64,000 nt of DNA from Streptococcus parasanguinis (GTDB taxonomy: Bacteria > Bacillota > Bacilli > Lactobacillales > Streptococcaceae). The position numbers and the translations under genes were made by a program. Positions within the stretch are counted from its first letter, which is position 1; the number at the start of each line of letters is the position of its first letter. Below the pieces are notes generated by a model. The model was not told where the DNA came from, did not search any database, and saw only the letters and a list, made by a program, of their open reading frames with translations. This document shows, in pieces, positions 9,219 through 19,793 of this stretch. Location of the stretch: contig NZ_CABFMD010000003.1 in the NCBI RefSeq assembly GCF_901875555.1, forward strand, positions 1-64,000, written 5' to 3'.

Positions 9219-10436
9219 ATGTTAAAACGATCTGAAGTAGGAAAGAGATTTTGTTGGACGATATTTTTCGTCTTTATTTATGTTTTGGGAAGTAAAATTT
9301 CCCTGCCTTTTGTTGACTTATCAAAGGCTTTGAGGCTCAATGAGGGAACAACAACTGGTTTACAACTCTCGAGTGCTGTGATGGGGGGAAATCTCCGCGG
9401 AATGTCGATCTTTTCGATCGGTCTATCCCCTTGGATGTCTTCCCTGATTTTATGGCGGATGTTTACCGTTTCAAAACGTTTTAACCTCGAAAAAACCAGC
9501 TCAGAGATTGTGGAGCGTCGAAAGATGTATGTGACCTTGGTGCTCGCTATTGTCCAGTCCTTAGCGGTGGCCATGTATTTACCTCTAAAAACCGATCTGG
9601 ATTCGGGACTTGTCATTGCGGTCAATACTATGATTATGGTGGCTGGAGCCTTCTTTTTAGTTTGGTTATCTGATCTAAATGCTGCTTTAGGGCTCGGAAG
9701 TTCTGTGGTGATCATGATGGCTGGGATGGTTATGTACCTTCCAGAAGACGTGATGCAGACCCTTTCTAGTGTCAATAATATCCCAGAGATCGCTTATGTT
9801 CTGGGGATGATCTTCCTTTTGATTTTTGTCTATGTGGCAGTTTTAGTGGAATATTCCAAGTATCAAATTCCTGTTAATAAATTAGGAATTCATAACAACC
9901 TTAAAAGTTATACCTTTTTGGACATCAAGATCAATCCTGCGGGAGGTATGCCTTTTATGTATGCCATGACCCTGGTGTCTATTCCTCAGTACGCTATGCT
10001 TTTGATCTTGTCTATGGACTCCAATGCTAAATGGGCTGCCCAGCTAGCCAAGCACTTGGTAATGGGAGATCCAATCTGGATTCTTCTTTATATTTTTGTC
10101 ATTGCAATTCTTTCTTTTGCCTTTGCCTTTGTCAATGTGAATGGAGAAGAAATTGCAGAGAAAATGATGAAGGCCTCAGAATATATCGATTATATTTATC
10201 CTGGAGCAGACACACGTCGCTATATCAATAAAATTGTGCTACGCTTGACTGTCTTTGGAACTCTGTATTTGATTCTCTTTACCGCTCTTCCTTTTTCAAT
10301 CTTGCTATGGGATAAGGATCTTTTACGTTTGACCATGATCCCAGGGACCTTCCTTATGTTTGTCGGAATGATTTACAATATCCGAGAAGAAATTCGTGCC
10401 CTTCGCGTCAATCAACGTTATACAAGAATATTCTAG
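9219..10436 (+). CDS. secY2: Accessory Sec translocon channel SecY2
   Basis: This 405-residue polytopic protein has about ten hydrophobic segments and the SecY fold, including SFAFAFVNVNGEEIAEKM near residue 305 and a final RINQRY-like tail. It forms the dedicated channel for glycosylated SRR adhesins with SecA2 and the Asp proteins. It is shorter than housekeeping SecY, as is usual for SecY2. The ATG at 9219 has only a weak purine-rich site. An overlapping ATG at 9194 is in another frame and ends after 12 codons. It heads an operon in which each following gene overlaps or closely abuts the previous one. Confidence 0.93.
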   Translation: MLKRSEVGKRFCWTIFFVFIYVLGSKISLPFVDLSKALRLNEGTTTGLQLSSAVMGGNLRGMSIFSIGLSPWMSSLILWRMFTVSKRFNLEKTSSEIVERRKMYVTLVLAIVQSLAVAMYLPLKTDLDSGLVIAVNTMIMVAGAFFLVWLSDLNAALGLGSSVVIMMAGMVMYLPEDVMQTLSSVNNIPEIAYVLGMIFLLIFVYVAVLVEYSKYQIPVNKLGIHNNLKSYTFLDIKINPAGGMPFMYAMTLVSIPQYAMLLILSMDSNAKWAAQLAKHLVMGDPIWILLYIFVIAILSFAFAFVNVNGEEIAEKMMKASEYIDYIYPGADTRRYINKIVLRLTVFGTLYLILFTALPFSILLWDKDLLRLTMIPGTFLMFVGMIYNIREEIRALRVNQRYTRIF

Positions 10437-10444
10437 GAGTAACT

Positions 10445-12034
10445 ATGTATTATTTTGTACCAGCCTGGTATGGAACGGACCGCATTTGGCAGCAAACAGC
10501 TACCCCTTGGTACTGGATGCGAGAATCCATTGAATTTGACGATACCATTAATCAAGTTCGTATTTTTCAAGAAGTAGAAATGGATCGGATTTTATTGTTG
10601 CCTCAGTATAGTCCGCAACTGCGCTATTTTTTACACCGCCAAGATTTGTTAGAGACAGATGTGCTTTCGATTTTTGATCGGATCCAAAAGGTTCCGTCTG
10701 ATTTGGCTATGCGCCCAGTCCAGCTTCAAGATATCGAATGGCCGAGTGAGACAACTTTTTCTTATACTCCCTTTTTGGCAATAGCATTTCGAAAAGGTAA
10801 ACGCCTAGCAAAAATTGATATGGGAGTAGATGGGAATATCCTTACCCTAACCCGTTATAAAGAGGGTGAAACCCTTTATGTCGAATATTTAGATGACCGT
10901 GGTTTTATCTCTAGTAGAGTTTACTATAAAGATGAGAAACCTTATTTTCAAGAGTATTTGAGTTTTGATGGACAATGGGTTTTGAGAGAAATGTTAATCG
11001 AAGAGAACCAATCTGTTATGGTCAATGAAGCTTTCTTTCCTGCCTTCAAAAAAGAAAGTTATTCCGATATGGGAGAAGTTGTCGCTGAAAAAATGAAGGA
11101 ACAGCTGTTGACTCTGGTTCCAGGACGAGATCAGTTGGTGGTGGCAGCACATCCAGCAAATTTGGCTTTTTTACAAGATACAGCGAGTAGAGTTAAGAAA
11201 GTCTTGTCCTTCTATGGAGATCGTCAGCCCTTATCTGCTGAAAACTTTGCCCTCTATTTTGATATGATAGATGCCCAGCTCTTGATTACAGATAGTGAAA
11301 AAACCAAAGAAGCGATTGCGGTTTTTTCTCCTAGCCTGGCTCAAAAGACGCACCGGATTACCTCTTTTGACTCTCGTCTCCGTTTGGGCTCTAGTCAGGA
11401 GCGCAAGGAATCAAAGATTTACTATTATGTCAATGAAAGCGAGCTTCCAAGCAAGAAACAGCTTAAAAATATTCTAGAAATTTTGTCGCAATACCCTTTA
11501 TTTGAAGTCGTTTTTGCATTTTATAATGGTTCACCAGAGAGGGTGAAAGAATTAGAAGGGCAACTTGAGGAATTGATTGCTAGTGAGCAGGACTTGCATC
11601 TGCTTCAATCACCTGCTCAAATACAAGGTCTTGGGGAAAACCAGATCATCGATGAAGAATCTGTACAAGGCGAGCCGGATTACCGTTTTGTGGTTAAGAA
11701 TTTTTCAAATGAAAATGACATTATTCAAGAGTTGGAAAAAACACGTTTGATTGTAGATTTAAGCGAGGAGCCCAACCTCTATACGCAGATTGCAGGGATT
11801 TCTGCGGGGATTCCTCAAGTCAACCGCGTCCAGACAGAGTATGTCGATCATCTGAAAAATGGTTATGTCCTATCTAAGGGAGACCAGGAATTAGAAAAGG
11901 CGGTTACGCACTTCTTATTGGAATTGAAGCCTTGGAATGAAGCCTTGGTCTACTCGATCGAAAAAATTCAAGAATACACGGGTCAACGTTTGATCGAGAA
12001 ATGGGAAGGATGGATGAGAGAACGTCATGGATAA
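10445..12034 (+). CDS. asp1: Accessory Sec system protein Asp1
   Basis: The 529-residue product starts MYYFVPAWYG, typical of Asp1, which has a GT-B-like fold related to GtfA/GtfB but no known transferase activity. In S. gordonii Asp1 forms a cytosolic complex with Asp2 and Asp3 and brings SRR adhesin to SecA2/SecY2. It follows secY2 by 8 bp and overlaps asp2 by 8 bp, suggesting translational coupling. No signal peptide or membrane segment is visible. Confidence 0.92.
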   Translation: MYYFVPAWYGTDRIWQQTATPWYWMRESIEFDDTINQVRIFQEVEMDRILLLPQYSPQLRYFLHRQDLLETDVLSIFDRIQKVPSDLAMRPVQLQDIEWPSETTFSYTPFLAIAFRKGKRLAKIDMGVDGNILTLTRYKEGETLYVEYLDDRGFISSRVYYKDEKPYFQEYLSFDGQWVLREMLIEENQSVMVNEAFFPAFKKESYSDMGEVVAEKMKEQLLTLVPGRDQLVVAAHPANLAFLQDTASRVKKVLSFYGDRQPLSAENFALYFDMIDAQLLITDSEKTKEAIAVFSPSLAQKTHRITSFDSRLRLGSSQERKESKIYYYVNESELPSKKQLKNILEILSQYPLFEVVFAFYNGSPERVKELEGQLEELIASEQDLHLLQSPAQIQGLGENQIIDEESVQGEPDYRFVVKNFSNENDIIQELEKTRLIVDLSEEPNLYTQIAGISAGIPQVNRVQTEYVDHLKNGYVLSKGDQELEKAVTHFLLELKPWNEALVYSIEKIQEYTGQRLIEKWEGWMRERHG

Positions 12035-13571
12035 CAAACAACAATTAACCCATATTCTCCAAATCGGCTCAAGTAGCTGGCAGGATCAGGTGGAGCTTCC
12101 TGCTGGACTTGGATGGCACTTTTTTCAAGTCACCGCTCTTCCATCACTCAAAGACTATATGGAAGAAGAGGAAATCGCCAAATTCAAAGCTTTGATTTTA
12201 GAAAAGCCAGAGGATTTGTTGGCTCTAGGAGAAGACCTGACCTACTTCCAGCCTTATACTGTGTTTTATGATGAAAGCCATCAGCTAGAGGCCCCTTCTG
12301 AAGAATTGGCCCACCTTTTAAGTCTCAAGCAAGCAAGACCCTGGGATTTCTCAAATAAGCATCAATTTCTCTATGTCTTAGATCGCTTTTTATACGATAA
12401 TCAATATGGAGATGCCTTTACGGTTAGTGATCTGCGAGTGAGACCTGATTTTGCTGGTCAGCAAACGGTGCTGGGGAAACATTTTCTTAAGCTAGATGGC
12501 CGATATGGCGAGGAGTTTACGCCGATTGTCCAGTGGGTCTACAACTATGTGTATGATGCTAGCCGTCCCATCAATTTTTGGTTGGAATACGAAAAAGATC
12601 CAAGCTGTCAACTGCAATTGCGGATCCAATTTTACCGCTTTGGTGCTCTGGGAGAGTGGGTCAAAGATGCAGTCTTTTCAGAAGAAGAGATGCAAACTCC
12701 GCTGGAATTAGACGGAGCAGAGCCTTATTATCTAGCCTTTTCGCTGGAAGCCAAAGGAGAAGGGATACTTACGATAGGAGCTCTACACAAGCGCCTGTCC
12801 CATGGCCCTCTAGGAGGCATGACAGTAGGAGCACAGACTCTTCGGGATCACAAACGCCAAGAGGTCTTTGCTTATTTCCATCCTGGTGATATGAAGCCAC
12901 CTTTAAACATTTACTTTTCTGGGTATCGTCCAGCCGAAGGATTTGAAGGATTTGGGATGATGCGTGCCATGGGTAGTCCCTTTATTCTCTTTTCTGATCC
13001 AAGATTGGAAGGTGGATCCTTTTATATGGGCTCAGAAGAATTAGAAAATCAAATCACTGCCTTTATTGATCATCATTTGCATTCACTTGGTTTTGGACCG
13101 GAAGAAATGAATTTCTCTGGCTTGTCCATGGGGACCTTTGGTGCCCTTTACTATGGGGCTCTGTATTGTCCACATGCTATCCTAGTCGGTAAACCCATTG
13201 TCAACCTTGGAGATGTCGCTGCCAACCTGAAATTTAGACGTCCAGATGAGTTTGGAACGTCTCTAGATATGATGCAGTTGATCATCGGTCAAGTGTCACA
13301 AGAAGGGATTGATCAGCTCAATCAACGCTTCTGGGACCGATTTAAACAGGCGGACTTTAAGGATACGATTTTAGCCCTTGCTTATATGCGAGATGATGAC
13401 TACGACAAGCAAGCCTATCCAGATATTTTAGAGACCTTGTATGAATTGCCGGTTCGGATTATTAGTACCAGTCGTGCCGGTCGGCACAATGATGCGAGTG
13501 CTCCTATCATTGAGTGGTTTATGACTCAGTACAATGAAATCATGGAAAGAGACTTTGGAAGAAACCAATGA
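12027..13571 (+). CDS. asp2: Accessory Sec system protein Asp2 (carbohydrate O-acetyltransferase-like)
   Basis: The 514-residue protein has an alpha/beta-hydrolase-type C-terminal half. A GLSMG nucleophile elbow puts the catalytic Ser near residue 367, and a His (RAGRHND) lies near residue 487 with several Asp residues between them. In S. gordonii Asp2 acetylates GlcNAc on GspB and is also needed for export, and the equivalent residues are present here, so activity is expected. It overlaps asp1 by 8 bp and asp3 by 4 bp (ATGA). The N-terminal half is of uncertain function. Confidence 0.92.
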   Translation: MDNKQQLTHILQIGSSSWQDQVELPAGLGWHFFQVTALPSLKDYMEEEEIAKFKALILEKPEDLLALGEDLTYFQPYTVFYDESHQLEAPSEELAHLLSLKQARPWDFSNKHQFLYVLDRFLYDNQYGDAFTVSDLRVRPDFAGQQTVLGKHFLKLDGRYGEEFTPIVQWVYNYVYDASRPINFWLEYEKDPSCQLQLRIQFYRFGALGEWVKDAVFSEEEMQTPLELDGAEPYYLAFSLEAKGEGILTIGALHKRLSHGPLGGMTVGAQTLRDHKRQEVFAYFHPGDMKPPLNIYFSGYRPAEGFEGFGMMRAMGSPFILFSDPRLEGGSFYMGSEELENQITAFIDHHLHSLGFGPEEMNFSGLSMGTFGALYYGALYCPHAILVGKPIVNLGDVAANLKFRRPDEFGTSLDMMQLIIGQVSQEGIDQLNQRFWDRFKQADFKDTILALAYMRDDDYDKQAYPDILETLYELPVRIISTSRAGRHNDASAPIIEWFMTQYNEIMERDFGRNQ

Positions 13572-14038
13572 TAAAAATGAAAGAAAATGAAAGTAGACGG
13601 ATCTACTGGGGCGATACAGTTTTAGCAGATTATCTTTGGGGGTCGACCATTCAGGCGACTGCCCAAGGTAGCGTTCAATTTCAGAATCCCCTCATGCCAT
13701 CTGGTCAAGTGCTGAAAACCTGGCATTCACAGACAAATTTTGGTGCGACGCGTCAAATTCCTAGTCTGCCCCTGCTCAAAAGAGAGCAGGGCTATGAACT
13801 GGCAATCGAGATCGAAGCAAATCCCGCTCATACCGTGATGGTAGAAATCATCTTCAAAGATCGCTTTGGAGAGATCGTTGGCCGTCGAGTAACCGCAGAA
13901 GGCTGCTTGTCCTTCACCTATCCAGACCAAGCCTACGCCTACGAAGTACGCTTGCTTAGTGCAGGCTTGCAAGAGTTTACCTTCCACTATTTCACTATTC
14001 AACCAATATCGTCTGAGGGAGCAGAAGTTCTTGAATAG
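13568..14038 (+). CDS. asp3: Accessory Sec system protein Asp3
   Basis: This small protein (156 residues) starts MIKMKENES; a second Met three codons in is an alternative start. Family members have a carbohydrate-binding-module-like beta fold, bind Ser-rich peptide, and bridge Asp1 and Asp2 to SecA2. The start overlaps the asp2 stop as ATGA. It is followed after 30 bp by secA2. Confidence 0.9.
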   Translation: MIKMKENESRRIYWGDTVLADYLWGSTIQATAQGSVQFQNPLMPSGQVLKTWHSQTNFGATRQIPSLPLLKREQGYELAIEIEANPAHTVMVEIIFKDRFGEIVGRRVTAEGCLSFTYPDQAYAYEVRLLSAGLQEFTFHYFTIQPISSEGAEVLE

Positions 14039-14068
14039 ACGAACAAAACTGCAAAAAAGAGGATCACA

Positions 14069-16447
14069 TTGGATTACGTTAAATTAAGAAACATCAAAAA
14101 AATCTTAAAAGAAGTCAATAGCTGGAAGGATACGATCGCCCACTTGACGGATCAGCAATTGCAGGAGAAGACTGTGGAATTTCGGAAACGTCTAGCGGAG
14201 GGTGAGACCTTGGATGATCTTTTGCCGGAAGCATTTGCGGTTGCACGGGAGGCCGATAAGCGGGTCTTGGGCATGTTTCCCTATGACGTCCAAGTCATGG
14301 GAGGAATCGTCCTACACCAGGGCAATGTCGCTGAAATGAATACCGGTGAAGGGAAGACCTTGACGGCAACTATGCCAGTTTATCTCAATGCCTTAGAGGG
14401 CAAAGGGGTCATGGTTATTACGACCAATACCTATCTGGCAACTCGGGATGCAGAAGAGATGGGACAGGTCTATCGTTTCTTAGGTTTGACCGTCGGTGTT
14501 CCTTTGAAACAGTCAGAAGACGAAGAATTAGATCCAGAAGTCAAACGCGAGATTTACCAATCAGACGTCATCTATACGACTAATACTAGCCTAGGTTTTG
14601 ACTATCTAACAGAGAACCTGACGGCTTCTGTCGATGGCCAATTTTTGGCAGACTTCAATTACGCCATTGTCGATGAGATTGATTCGGTGCTTCTAGATAG
14701 TGCTCAGACTCCCTTGATTATTTCTGGTTCTCCTCGTGTTCAATCCAACCTGTATGGGATTATTGATACCTTGATCCAGACTTTCAAGGAGGGGGAAGAT
14801 TTCAAGTTTGACGAAGAAAAGAAACGGGTTTGGTTGACTCGAAAAGGAGCTCATGCAGCAGAAGCCTTTCTTGCTATTCCCAACCTCTATGACCCCCAAT
14901 ACCGTGACTTGGTCCGCCATATCAGCCTAGCCCTGCAGGCTAATAAAAACTTTATTAAGGACAAGGACTATGTTATCCATCCTAATGTCGAAGGACAACC
15001 TGAGATTGTCTTGCTAGACCAGGCAACAGGACGTTTGATGGAAATGACTCGCTTGCAAGGAGGGCTCCACCAGGCGATTGAGGCCAAAGAAGGTCTCAAG
15101 CTAACCCAGGAAACACGGGCCATGGCTTCCATTACCTACCAAAACCTCTTTAAGATGTTTCGAAAGTTAGGAGGCATGACAGGGACTGGGAAGGTCGCTG
15201 AGGCAGAGTTTCTTGATACCTATGCCATGTCAGTGATCAAGATCCCAACCAATCGCAGGAAAATCCGTAAGGATTTGCCGGATGAAATCTACCAAACCTT
15301 GCCGGAAAAAATCGTGGCTTCCTTGGACTATGTGAAGAAAGTCCATGAAAAGGGCAATCCGATCCTGGTCTTTGCCGGATCGGTTGAGATGTCAATTCTT
15401 TATTCGAATCTTCTCTTGCGCGAAGGGATCCCTCACAATCTGCTTAATGCCAACAATGCTCCTCGTGAGGCCCAAATCATTAAGGAATCTGGTCGAAAAG
15501 GAGCCGTGACGGTTGCGACCTCAATGGCCGGTCGAGGAACCGATATCAAGTTGGGACCGGGAGTAGCTGAATTAGGAGGCCTAGTGGTTGTCGGAACCGA
15601 GCGGATGATGAACCAGCGGATTGACCTTCAAATTCGGGGACGTTCAGGCCGCCAAGGAGATCCCGGTTTGACCAAGTTCTTTGTCTCTTTAGAAGACGAT
15701 TTGATGAAAAACTGGGGACCAGACTGGATCCAGGATACCTATCAAGACTATGATGTGGAAGAGCGCATTGGGGCTACTAAAGCTCTGACCAAGCGCAAGT
15801 ATAAAAACTTGGTGGAACGAGCTCAAAATGCTAGTGAAAGTTCTGGTCAGGCCAGCCGTCGGATGACGCTGGAATTTGCGGAAAGTATGAACATTCAGCG
15901 AGCGATCGTCTACGAAGAACGTGACCGCTTGATTAAGCAAGAAGGACGCTTGGACGACATCGTAGAAAAAGCGCTTCGTTTCGTTTTTTCAAGCATTGCC
16001 CATAAAAAAGAATACAAAGAACCTGTAGCTTTTTATCGCTATATTTTAGACAATGTTAGCTACCAAGTGGATCCGGAAAAGGCCCACCAAACCTTCCGTA
16101 GCAAAAAAACCAAAGCGAATTTCTTATGGGAGATTGCTAAGAGTGAGTTAGAGGCCAAGTATGAGGTCTTAGGCACCGATGAGGTGATCGCCCAATTCCA
16201 GCGCATGGCCATTCTAAAAGCTATCGATGAAAACTGGGTCGAGCAGGTAGACTATCTGCAACAATTGCGCATGGCTCTGTCTGGCCAATACACCAGTCAG
16301 AAAAACCCTTTGGTAGAATTTTTCCAAGAAGCCTACCAATCTTTTGAACGAATGAAAGAGGCGACCAAAGAACAAATGGTCCGCAATCTCTTACTGAGTC
16401 GAGTAGAAATCAATAAAAAAGGGGAAATTGTCTTGCATTTCCCATAA
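14069..16447 (+). CDS. secA2: Accessory Sec ATPase SecA2
   Basis: The 792-residue motor ATPase for SRR adhesin export shows Walker A MNTGEGKT near residue 90, Walker B/DEAD-type [10 protein letters not shown] near 200, and [10 protein letters not shown] near 490. Like other SecA2 proteins it is shorter than SecA and lacks the C-terminal zinc-binding tail. I chose the TTG at 14069 (MDYVKLRN) because GAGGATC is correctly spaced upstream and the N-terminus fits the family. It acts with SecY2 and receives substrate from Asp1-3. Confidence 0.95.
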   Translation: MDYVKLRNIKKILKEVNSWKDTIAHLTDQQLQEKTVEFRKRLAEGETLDDLLPEAFAVAREADKRVLGMFPYDVQVMGGIVLHQGNVAEMNTGEGKTLTATMPVYLNALEGKGVMVITTNTYLATRDAEEMGQVYRFLGLTVGVPLKQSEDEELDPEVKREIYQSDVIYTTNTSLGFDYLTENLTASVDGQFLADFNYAIVDEIDSVLLDSAQTPLIISGSPRVQSNLYGIIDTLIQTFKEGEDFKFDEEKKRVWLTRKGAHAAEAFLAIPNLYDPQYRDLVRHISLALQANKNFIKDKDYVIHPNVEGQPEIVLLDQATGRLMEMTRLQGGLHQAIEAKEGLKLTQETRAMASITYQNLFKMFRKLGGMTGTGKVAEAEFLDTYAMSVIKIPTNRRKIRKDLPDEIYQTLPEKIVASLDYVKKVHEKGNPILVFAGSVEMSILYSNLLLREGIPHNLLNANNAPREAQIIKESGRKGAVTVATSMAGRGTDIKLGPGVAELGGLVVVGTERMMNQRIDLQIRGRSGRQGDPGLTKFFVSLEDDLMKNWGPDWIQDTYQDYDVEERIGATKALTKRKYKNLVERAQNASESSGQASRRMTLEFAESMNIQRAIVYEERDRLIKQEGRLDDIVEKALRFVFSSIAHKKEYKEPVAFYRYILDNVSYQVDPEKAHQTFRSKKTKANFLWEIAKSELEAKYEVLGTDEVIAQFQRMAILKAIDENWVEQVDYLQQLRMALSGQYTSQKNPLVEFFQEAYQSFERMKEATKEQMVRNLLLSRVEINKKGEIVLHFP

Positions 16448-16458
16448 AAGAGGACATT

Positions 16459-17973
16459 ATGACAGTATACAATATCAACCTTGGAATCGGTTGGGCCAGC
16501 AGTGGTGTTGAGTATGCCCAGGCCTACCGTGCCCAGTTGTTACGCAATATCCATCAACCAGCCAAGTTTGTCTTTATGGATATGATTCTAGCCGATAATA
16601 TCCAGCATTTAACAGAAAATATCGGCTTTAAAAATGATGAAATCATCTGGCTCTACAGCCATTTTACAGATATAAAAATTGCACCAACGACCTATACCCT
16701 TGATCAGGTCTTAGCAGGTTTTACCGGAAAACCGACTCGTGAAGAAGTCGATGGCAAGATCAAGCGCTTCTTTTATGAAGACCAGGACAACTTTTTGACC
16801 TGCTACCTGCGGGAGGAAAACAGTCCCTATGTCGAACGTTGCGAGTATGTGTCTAGGGGAATTTTAGTGAGAAAGGATTATTTCTCCTACACTCGTTACT
16901 GTACCGAGTACTTTATTCCCAAGAATAACCAAGCCAACTTGATTGAGCGCCGCTTTTACAATGAAGACGGGACGGTTGCCTACAGCATGCAGATGGCAGA
17001 TGGGCGCGAAATCTATTGTTTTCCAGATCGCTATCTGGTTGGTCGCCAAGAATTGATCCGCTACTTTATGCAGACTCTTCGATTGACCAAACAAGATCTA
17101 GTGATTTTGGATCGGGAAACCAATATCGGTCAGCCCATCTTTGAAGAGGCGCAAAAGGCCCGTCTGGGCGTGGTGGTCCATGCCGAACACTTTAGTGCCA
17201 ATAGTGTCGATGATCAGTATATCTTGTGGAATAACTATTATGACTACCAATTCACCAATGCCGATAAGGTGGACTTCTTTATTGTTGCGACTGATCGTCA
17301 AAAAGAAATCTTAACAGAGCAGTTTGCTAAATATACCAAGCATCGGCCGGCTATCTATACCATTCCAGTTGGTAGTCTTGCCAGCTTGCCACAAAACGAA
17401 AATCGTACCCCATTTTCTATGATTACAGCCTCTCGTTTGGCAACAGAAAAGCATATTGACTGGTTGGTACGAGCAGTGGTTCGGGCCAAAAAAGAATTGC
17501 CAGAATTGTTCTTTGACATCTATGGGAAAGGTGGAGAAGAAGGGAAATTGCGCTCTCTGATTGATGAATTGGGGGCGGCAGACTATATCCAGCTTAAAGG
17601 TCATGCCAACCTCGAGGAAATTTATAAGAACTATGAGGTTTACCTGTCCGCATCGACCAGCGAGGGCTTTGGTTTAACCTTGATGGAGGCGATTGGTTCT
17701 GGTCTTCCGATTATCGGTTTTGACGTTCCTTATGGCAACCAAACCTTTGTCACAGAAGGGAAAAATGGCTATCTCATCCCACCTTCAGCTGACCAAGTGG
17801 TGGACCATATTGCTGCTGCCTTTGCTGAAAAAATCATTCAGCTCTACAAGAAAGATGATCTAGCCAGCATGCGTCAAGCATCTTATGCGCGTGCAGAAGA
17901 CTTTTTGACCAGCCGAGTAGAAGAAGCTTGGGCACAATTGATAGAAGAGGTGACACATGCTGAACGTATTTGA
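16459..17973 (+). CDS. gtfA: Catalytic GlcNAc transferase subunit GtfA
   Basis: The 504-residue GT4-type glycosyltransferase has an N-terminal extended beta-sheet (DUF1975-type) region and a GT-B catalytic half with the nucleotide-sugar motif EGFGLTLMEA near residue 402. With GtfB it transfers GlcNAc from UDP-GlcNAc to Ser/Thr of the adhesin in the cytosol. It follows secA2 by 11 bp with GAGGA upstream of the ATG, and overlaps gtfB by 17 bp. Confidence 0.93.
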   Translation: MTVYNINLGIGWASSGVEYAQAYRAQLLRNIHQPAKFVFMDMILADNIQHLTENIGFKNDEIIWLYSHFTDIKIAPTTYTLDQVLAGFTGKPTREEVDGKIKRFFYEDQDNFLTCYLREENSPYVERCEYVSRGILVRKDYFSYTRYCTEYFIPKNNQANLIERRFYNEDGTVAYSMQMADGREIYCFPDRYLVGRQELIRYFMQTLRLTKQDLVILDRETNIGQPIFEEAQKARLGVVVHAEHFSANSVDDQYILWNNYYDYQFTNADKVDFFIVATDRQKEILTEQFAKYTKHRPAIYTIPVGSLASLPQNENRTPFSMITASRLATEKHIDWLVRAVVRAKKELPELFFDIYGKGGEEGKLRSLIDELGAADYIQLKGHANLEEIYKNYEVYLSASTSEGFGLTLMEAIGSGLPIIGFDVPYGNQTFVTEGKNGYLIPPSADQVVDHIAAAFAEKIIQLYKKDDLASMRQASYARAEDFLTSRVEEAWAQLIEEVTHAERI

Positions 17974-19312
17974 TAGTTATTCTCGTGAAAGCCAAGACCT
18001 GCTCCACTCCATGAAGGAGTCTGGCTTTGAATATCCAACCGTTGTTCTGGAGCCAAACGGTTTCTTACCTGACGGGGTCGAATCGCCTTTTCTCTATTTT
18101 TTAGGCCAGCCAAAAGAGGAGAAGCGCGGACGCTACTTTAATGAAGTTCCAGTGCCTGATTTCTGGGAAGTTTCAGGGGATAATAGTTCGGGGAGAGTCA
18201 CCTACTATGGTCAGGAAAAGGCTCGGATTGTTTACCATGCCGCTTCCTATAAACGCATTGTCGAGCGCATAGAGTGGTTGGATGACAAGGGGCAAGTATT
18301 CATGATTGATCGCTATGACCAATACGGTCGTAAGATAGCCGTAACGACTTGTGGTGATCAAGGACAGCATTTGGTGACTACTTATTTTGAAGGAGATACC
18401 GAGCGCTTGACAGAGAATCACCAAACAGGGGATTTGATCTTGACCTTGGACCATCAACCCATGCGGATTTTCAAGAATCGCTTAGATTACTTTGTCTTTT
18501 ACCTAGAGTATCGTGGTTTTAATCTGGATGGTTTGGTCTACAATACCCTTGCTACCTCCTTTAGCATTAGTCTTCAGCTTGGAAATAAAGGAATCAAAGG
18601 TCGCGACGTCTTGGTGTGGCAAGAACCACTTCATGACAGCCTTCCAGGCAATATGCAGTTGATTCTAAAGAGCCCAGAAATCCGGACCAAGAAGATCTTG
18701 ATTCCACAAAATTCGACTTATCATCGCGCTTTGCAGTTGACCTCACAAGACCAGCATAGCTATTTTGCTCCCCTTGGCTACCTGTATGATTTCAAGGTAA
18801 AAGACGATATCCGTAAAGACGCCTTTGTCTTGACCAATTCGGATCAGATCGAAGCCTTGACCTACCTAGTAGAGAATTTGCCAAATGTGACCTTCCGTGT
18901 AGCGGCCTTGACAGAGATGTCTGCTAGCCTCTTATCTATGGTTCGTTACCCAAATGTGGTCTTGTATCAAAATATCAGCCAAGAGCGGATCAAAGAGTTG
19001 CTTAAGGTCTCTAGTATTTATCTGGATATCAACCACTATGCAGAGGTGCAAGGAATTGTTCGCAAGGCCTTTGAACACCAGCAAGTCATCCTTGCCTTTA
19101 GCCATACCCTGCATGACCGCCACTTCCTCGCACAAGCCAATATCTTTGACCAAGGAAAAGAAGCAGATATGGTGGCCCGTATCCAGGAAATCTACCAATC
19201 TGTGGATAGCTACAGAGAAGCAGTCGCGCAACAAATTGCTCAATCAAGTAGTGTCGAGCCAGCTGTTTTCACAGCTCGCTTGAAAGAAGGGATCGGTGGA
19301 CAAGGTGAGTGA
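17957..19312 (+). CDS. gtfB: GlcNAc transferase co-factor subunit GtfB
   Basis: This 451-residue GtfB is catalytically inactive in studied homologues but binds the acceptor adhesin and activates GtfA; the two form a heterotetramer. It has the same overall architecture as GtfA but lacks the clear EX7E-type donor site. It overlaps both gtfA and asp4 by 17 bp, which points to coupled translation. Confidence 0.92.
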   Translation: MLNVFDSYSRESQDLLHSMKESGFEYPTVVLEPNGFLPDGVESPFLYFLGQPKEEKRGRYFNEVPVPDFWEVSGDNSSGRVTYYGQEKARIVYHAASYKRIVERIEWLDDKGQVFMIDRYDQYGRKIAVTTCGDQGQHLVTTYFEGDTERLTENHQTGDLILTLDHQPMRIFKNRLDYFVFYLEYRGFNLDGLVYNTLATSFSISLQLGNKGIKGRDVLVWQEPLHDSLPGNMQLILKSPEIRTKKILIPQNSTYHRALQLTSQDQHSYFAPLGYLYDFKVKDDIRKDAFVLTNSDQIEALTYLVENLPNVTFRVAALTEMSASLLSMVRYPNVVLYQNISQERIKELLKVSSIYLDINHYAEVQGIVRKAFEHQQVILAFSHTLHDRHFLAQANIFDQGKEADMVARIQEIYQSVDSYREAVAQQIAQSSSVEPAVFTARLKEGIGGQGE

Positions 19313-19496
19313 TCGTAAGAAAGATTTATTTTACAAAGAAGTAGAAGGCCGAATGGAGTCTCTCAAACGCCGTCCTTCCGAAAAAGAAAAGACGACGCGT
19401 TCCGAAAAGATCAATGTTACCTTTAATGTGGTCATCGGGTTGGTGATCTTACTAGGAGTTATTTTTACCCTCTTGAGAGTATTAGGAGGATCCTAA
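19296..19496 (+). CDS. asp4: Accessory Sec protein Asp4 (SecE-like)
   Basis: The 66-residue protein has a basic N-terminal half (SDRKKDLFYKEVEGRM) and one C-terminal membrane segment, the SecE layout. It probably stabilises SecY2. The start is a GTG at 19296 after AGAAGGG; the GTG at 19305 (MSDRKK) is a close alternative. It overlaps the end of gtfB and is 1 bp before asp5. Confidence 0.85.
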   Translation: MDKVSDRKKDLFYKEVEGRMESLKRRPSEKEKTTRSEKINVTFNVVIGLVILLGVIFTLLRVLGGS

Positions 19497-19497
19497 G

Positions 19498-19722
19498 ATG
19501 GAAATGGTATTTGCAATCGGAATTTCGATCATATCCCTTGCTCTGGTGGTTCTCATTACCCTGCAACCTCGCCAACAACAATCGCTCTCAACAGATGCAA
19601 CCAGTAACTTAGGGAAGCCAAGCTATTGGCGCTCCCACCGCGGGCTCAAGCTAGCAACCCTTGCCGTTAGTATCGTCTTTCTCGTATCTTTGTTTCTTTA
19701 TATGATGGTCGTACAGGCCTAG
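19498..19722 (+). CDS. asp5: Accessory Sec protein Asp5 (SecG-like)
   Basis: This 74-residue protein has two membrane segments (about residues 3-22 and 50-70) joined by a polar loop with QQQSLSTDA, the SecG layout. In S. gordonii Asp5 is needed for efficient GspB export. AGGAGGATCC precedes the ATG. It is the last gene of the operon; a terminator follows. Confidence 0.87.
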   Translation: MEMVFAIGISIISLALVVLITLQPRQQQSLSTDATSNLGKPSYWRSHRGLKLATLAVSIVFLVSLFLYMMVVQA

Positions 19723-19740
19723 TTTCTAATAGAATGGATA

Positions 19741-19770
19741 AAAAGAAGTTGGTATTCTCCAACTTCTTTC
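19741..19770 (+). terminator. Terminator after asp5
   Basis: The stem AAGAAGTTGG / CCAACTTCTT with a six-base loop is followed by a short pyrimidine tract. Almost the same hairpin recurs at 20027-20058. Confidence 0.75.
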
Positions 19771-19793
19771 AAATTGTAGAGAGAGTCATCTTA

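Noticed and set aside
9194..9232. Small upstream frame before secY2 as a leader peptide
   Set aside because: Twelve codons without a ribosome binding site or regulatory hairpin; nothing supports translation.
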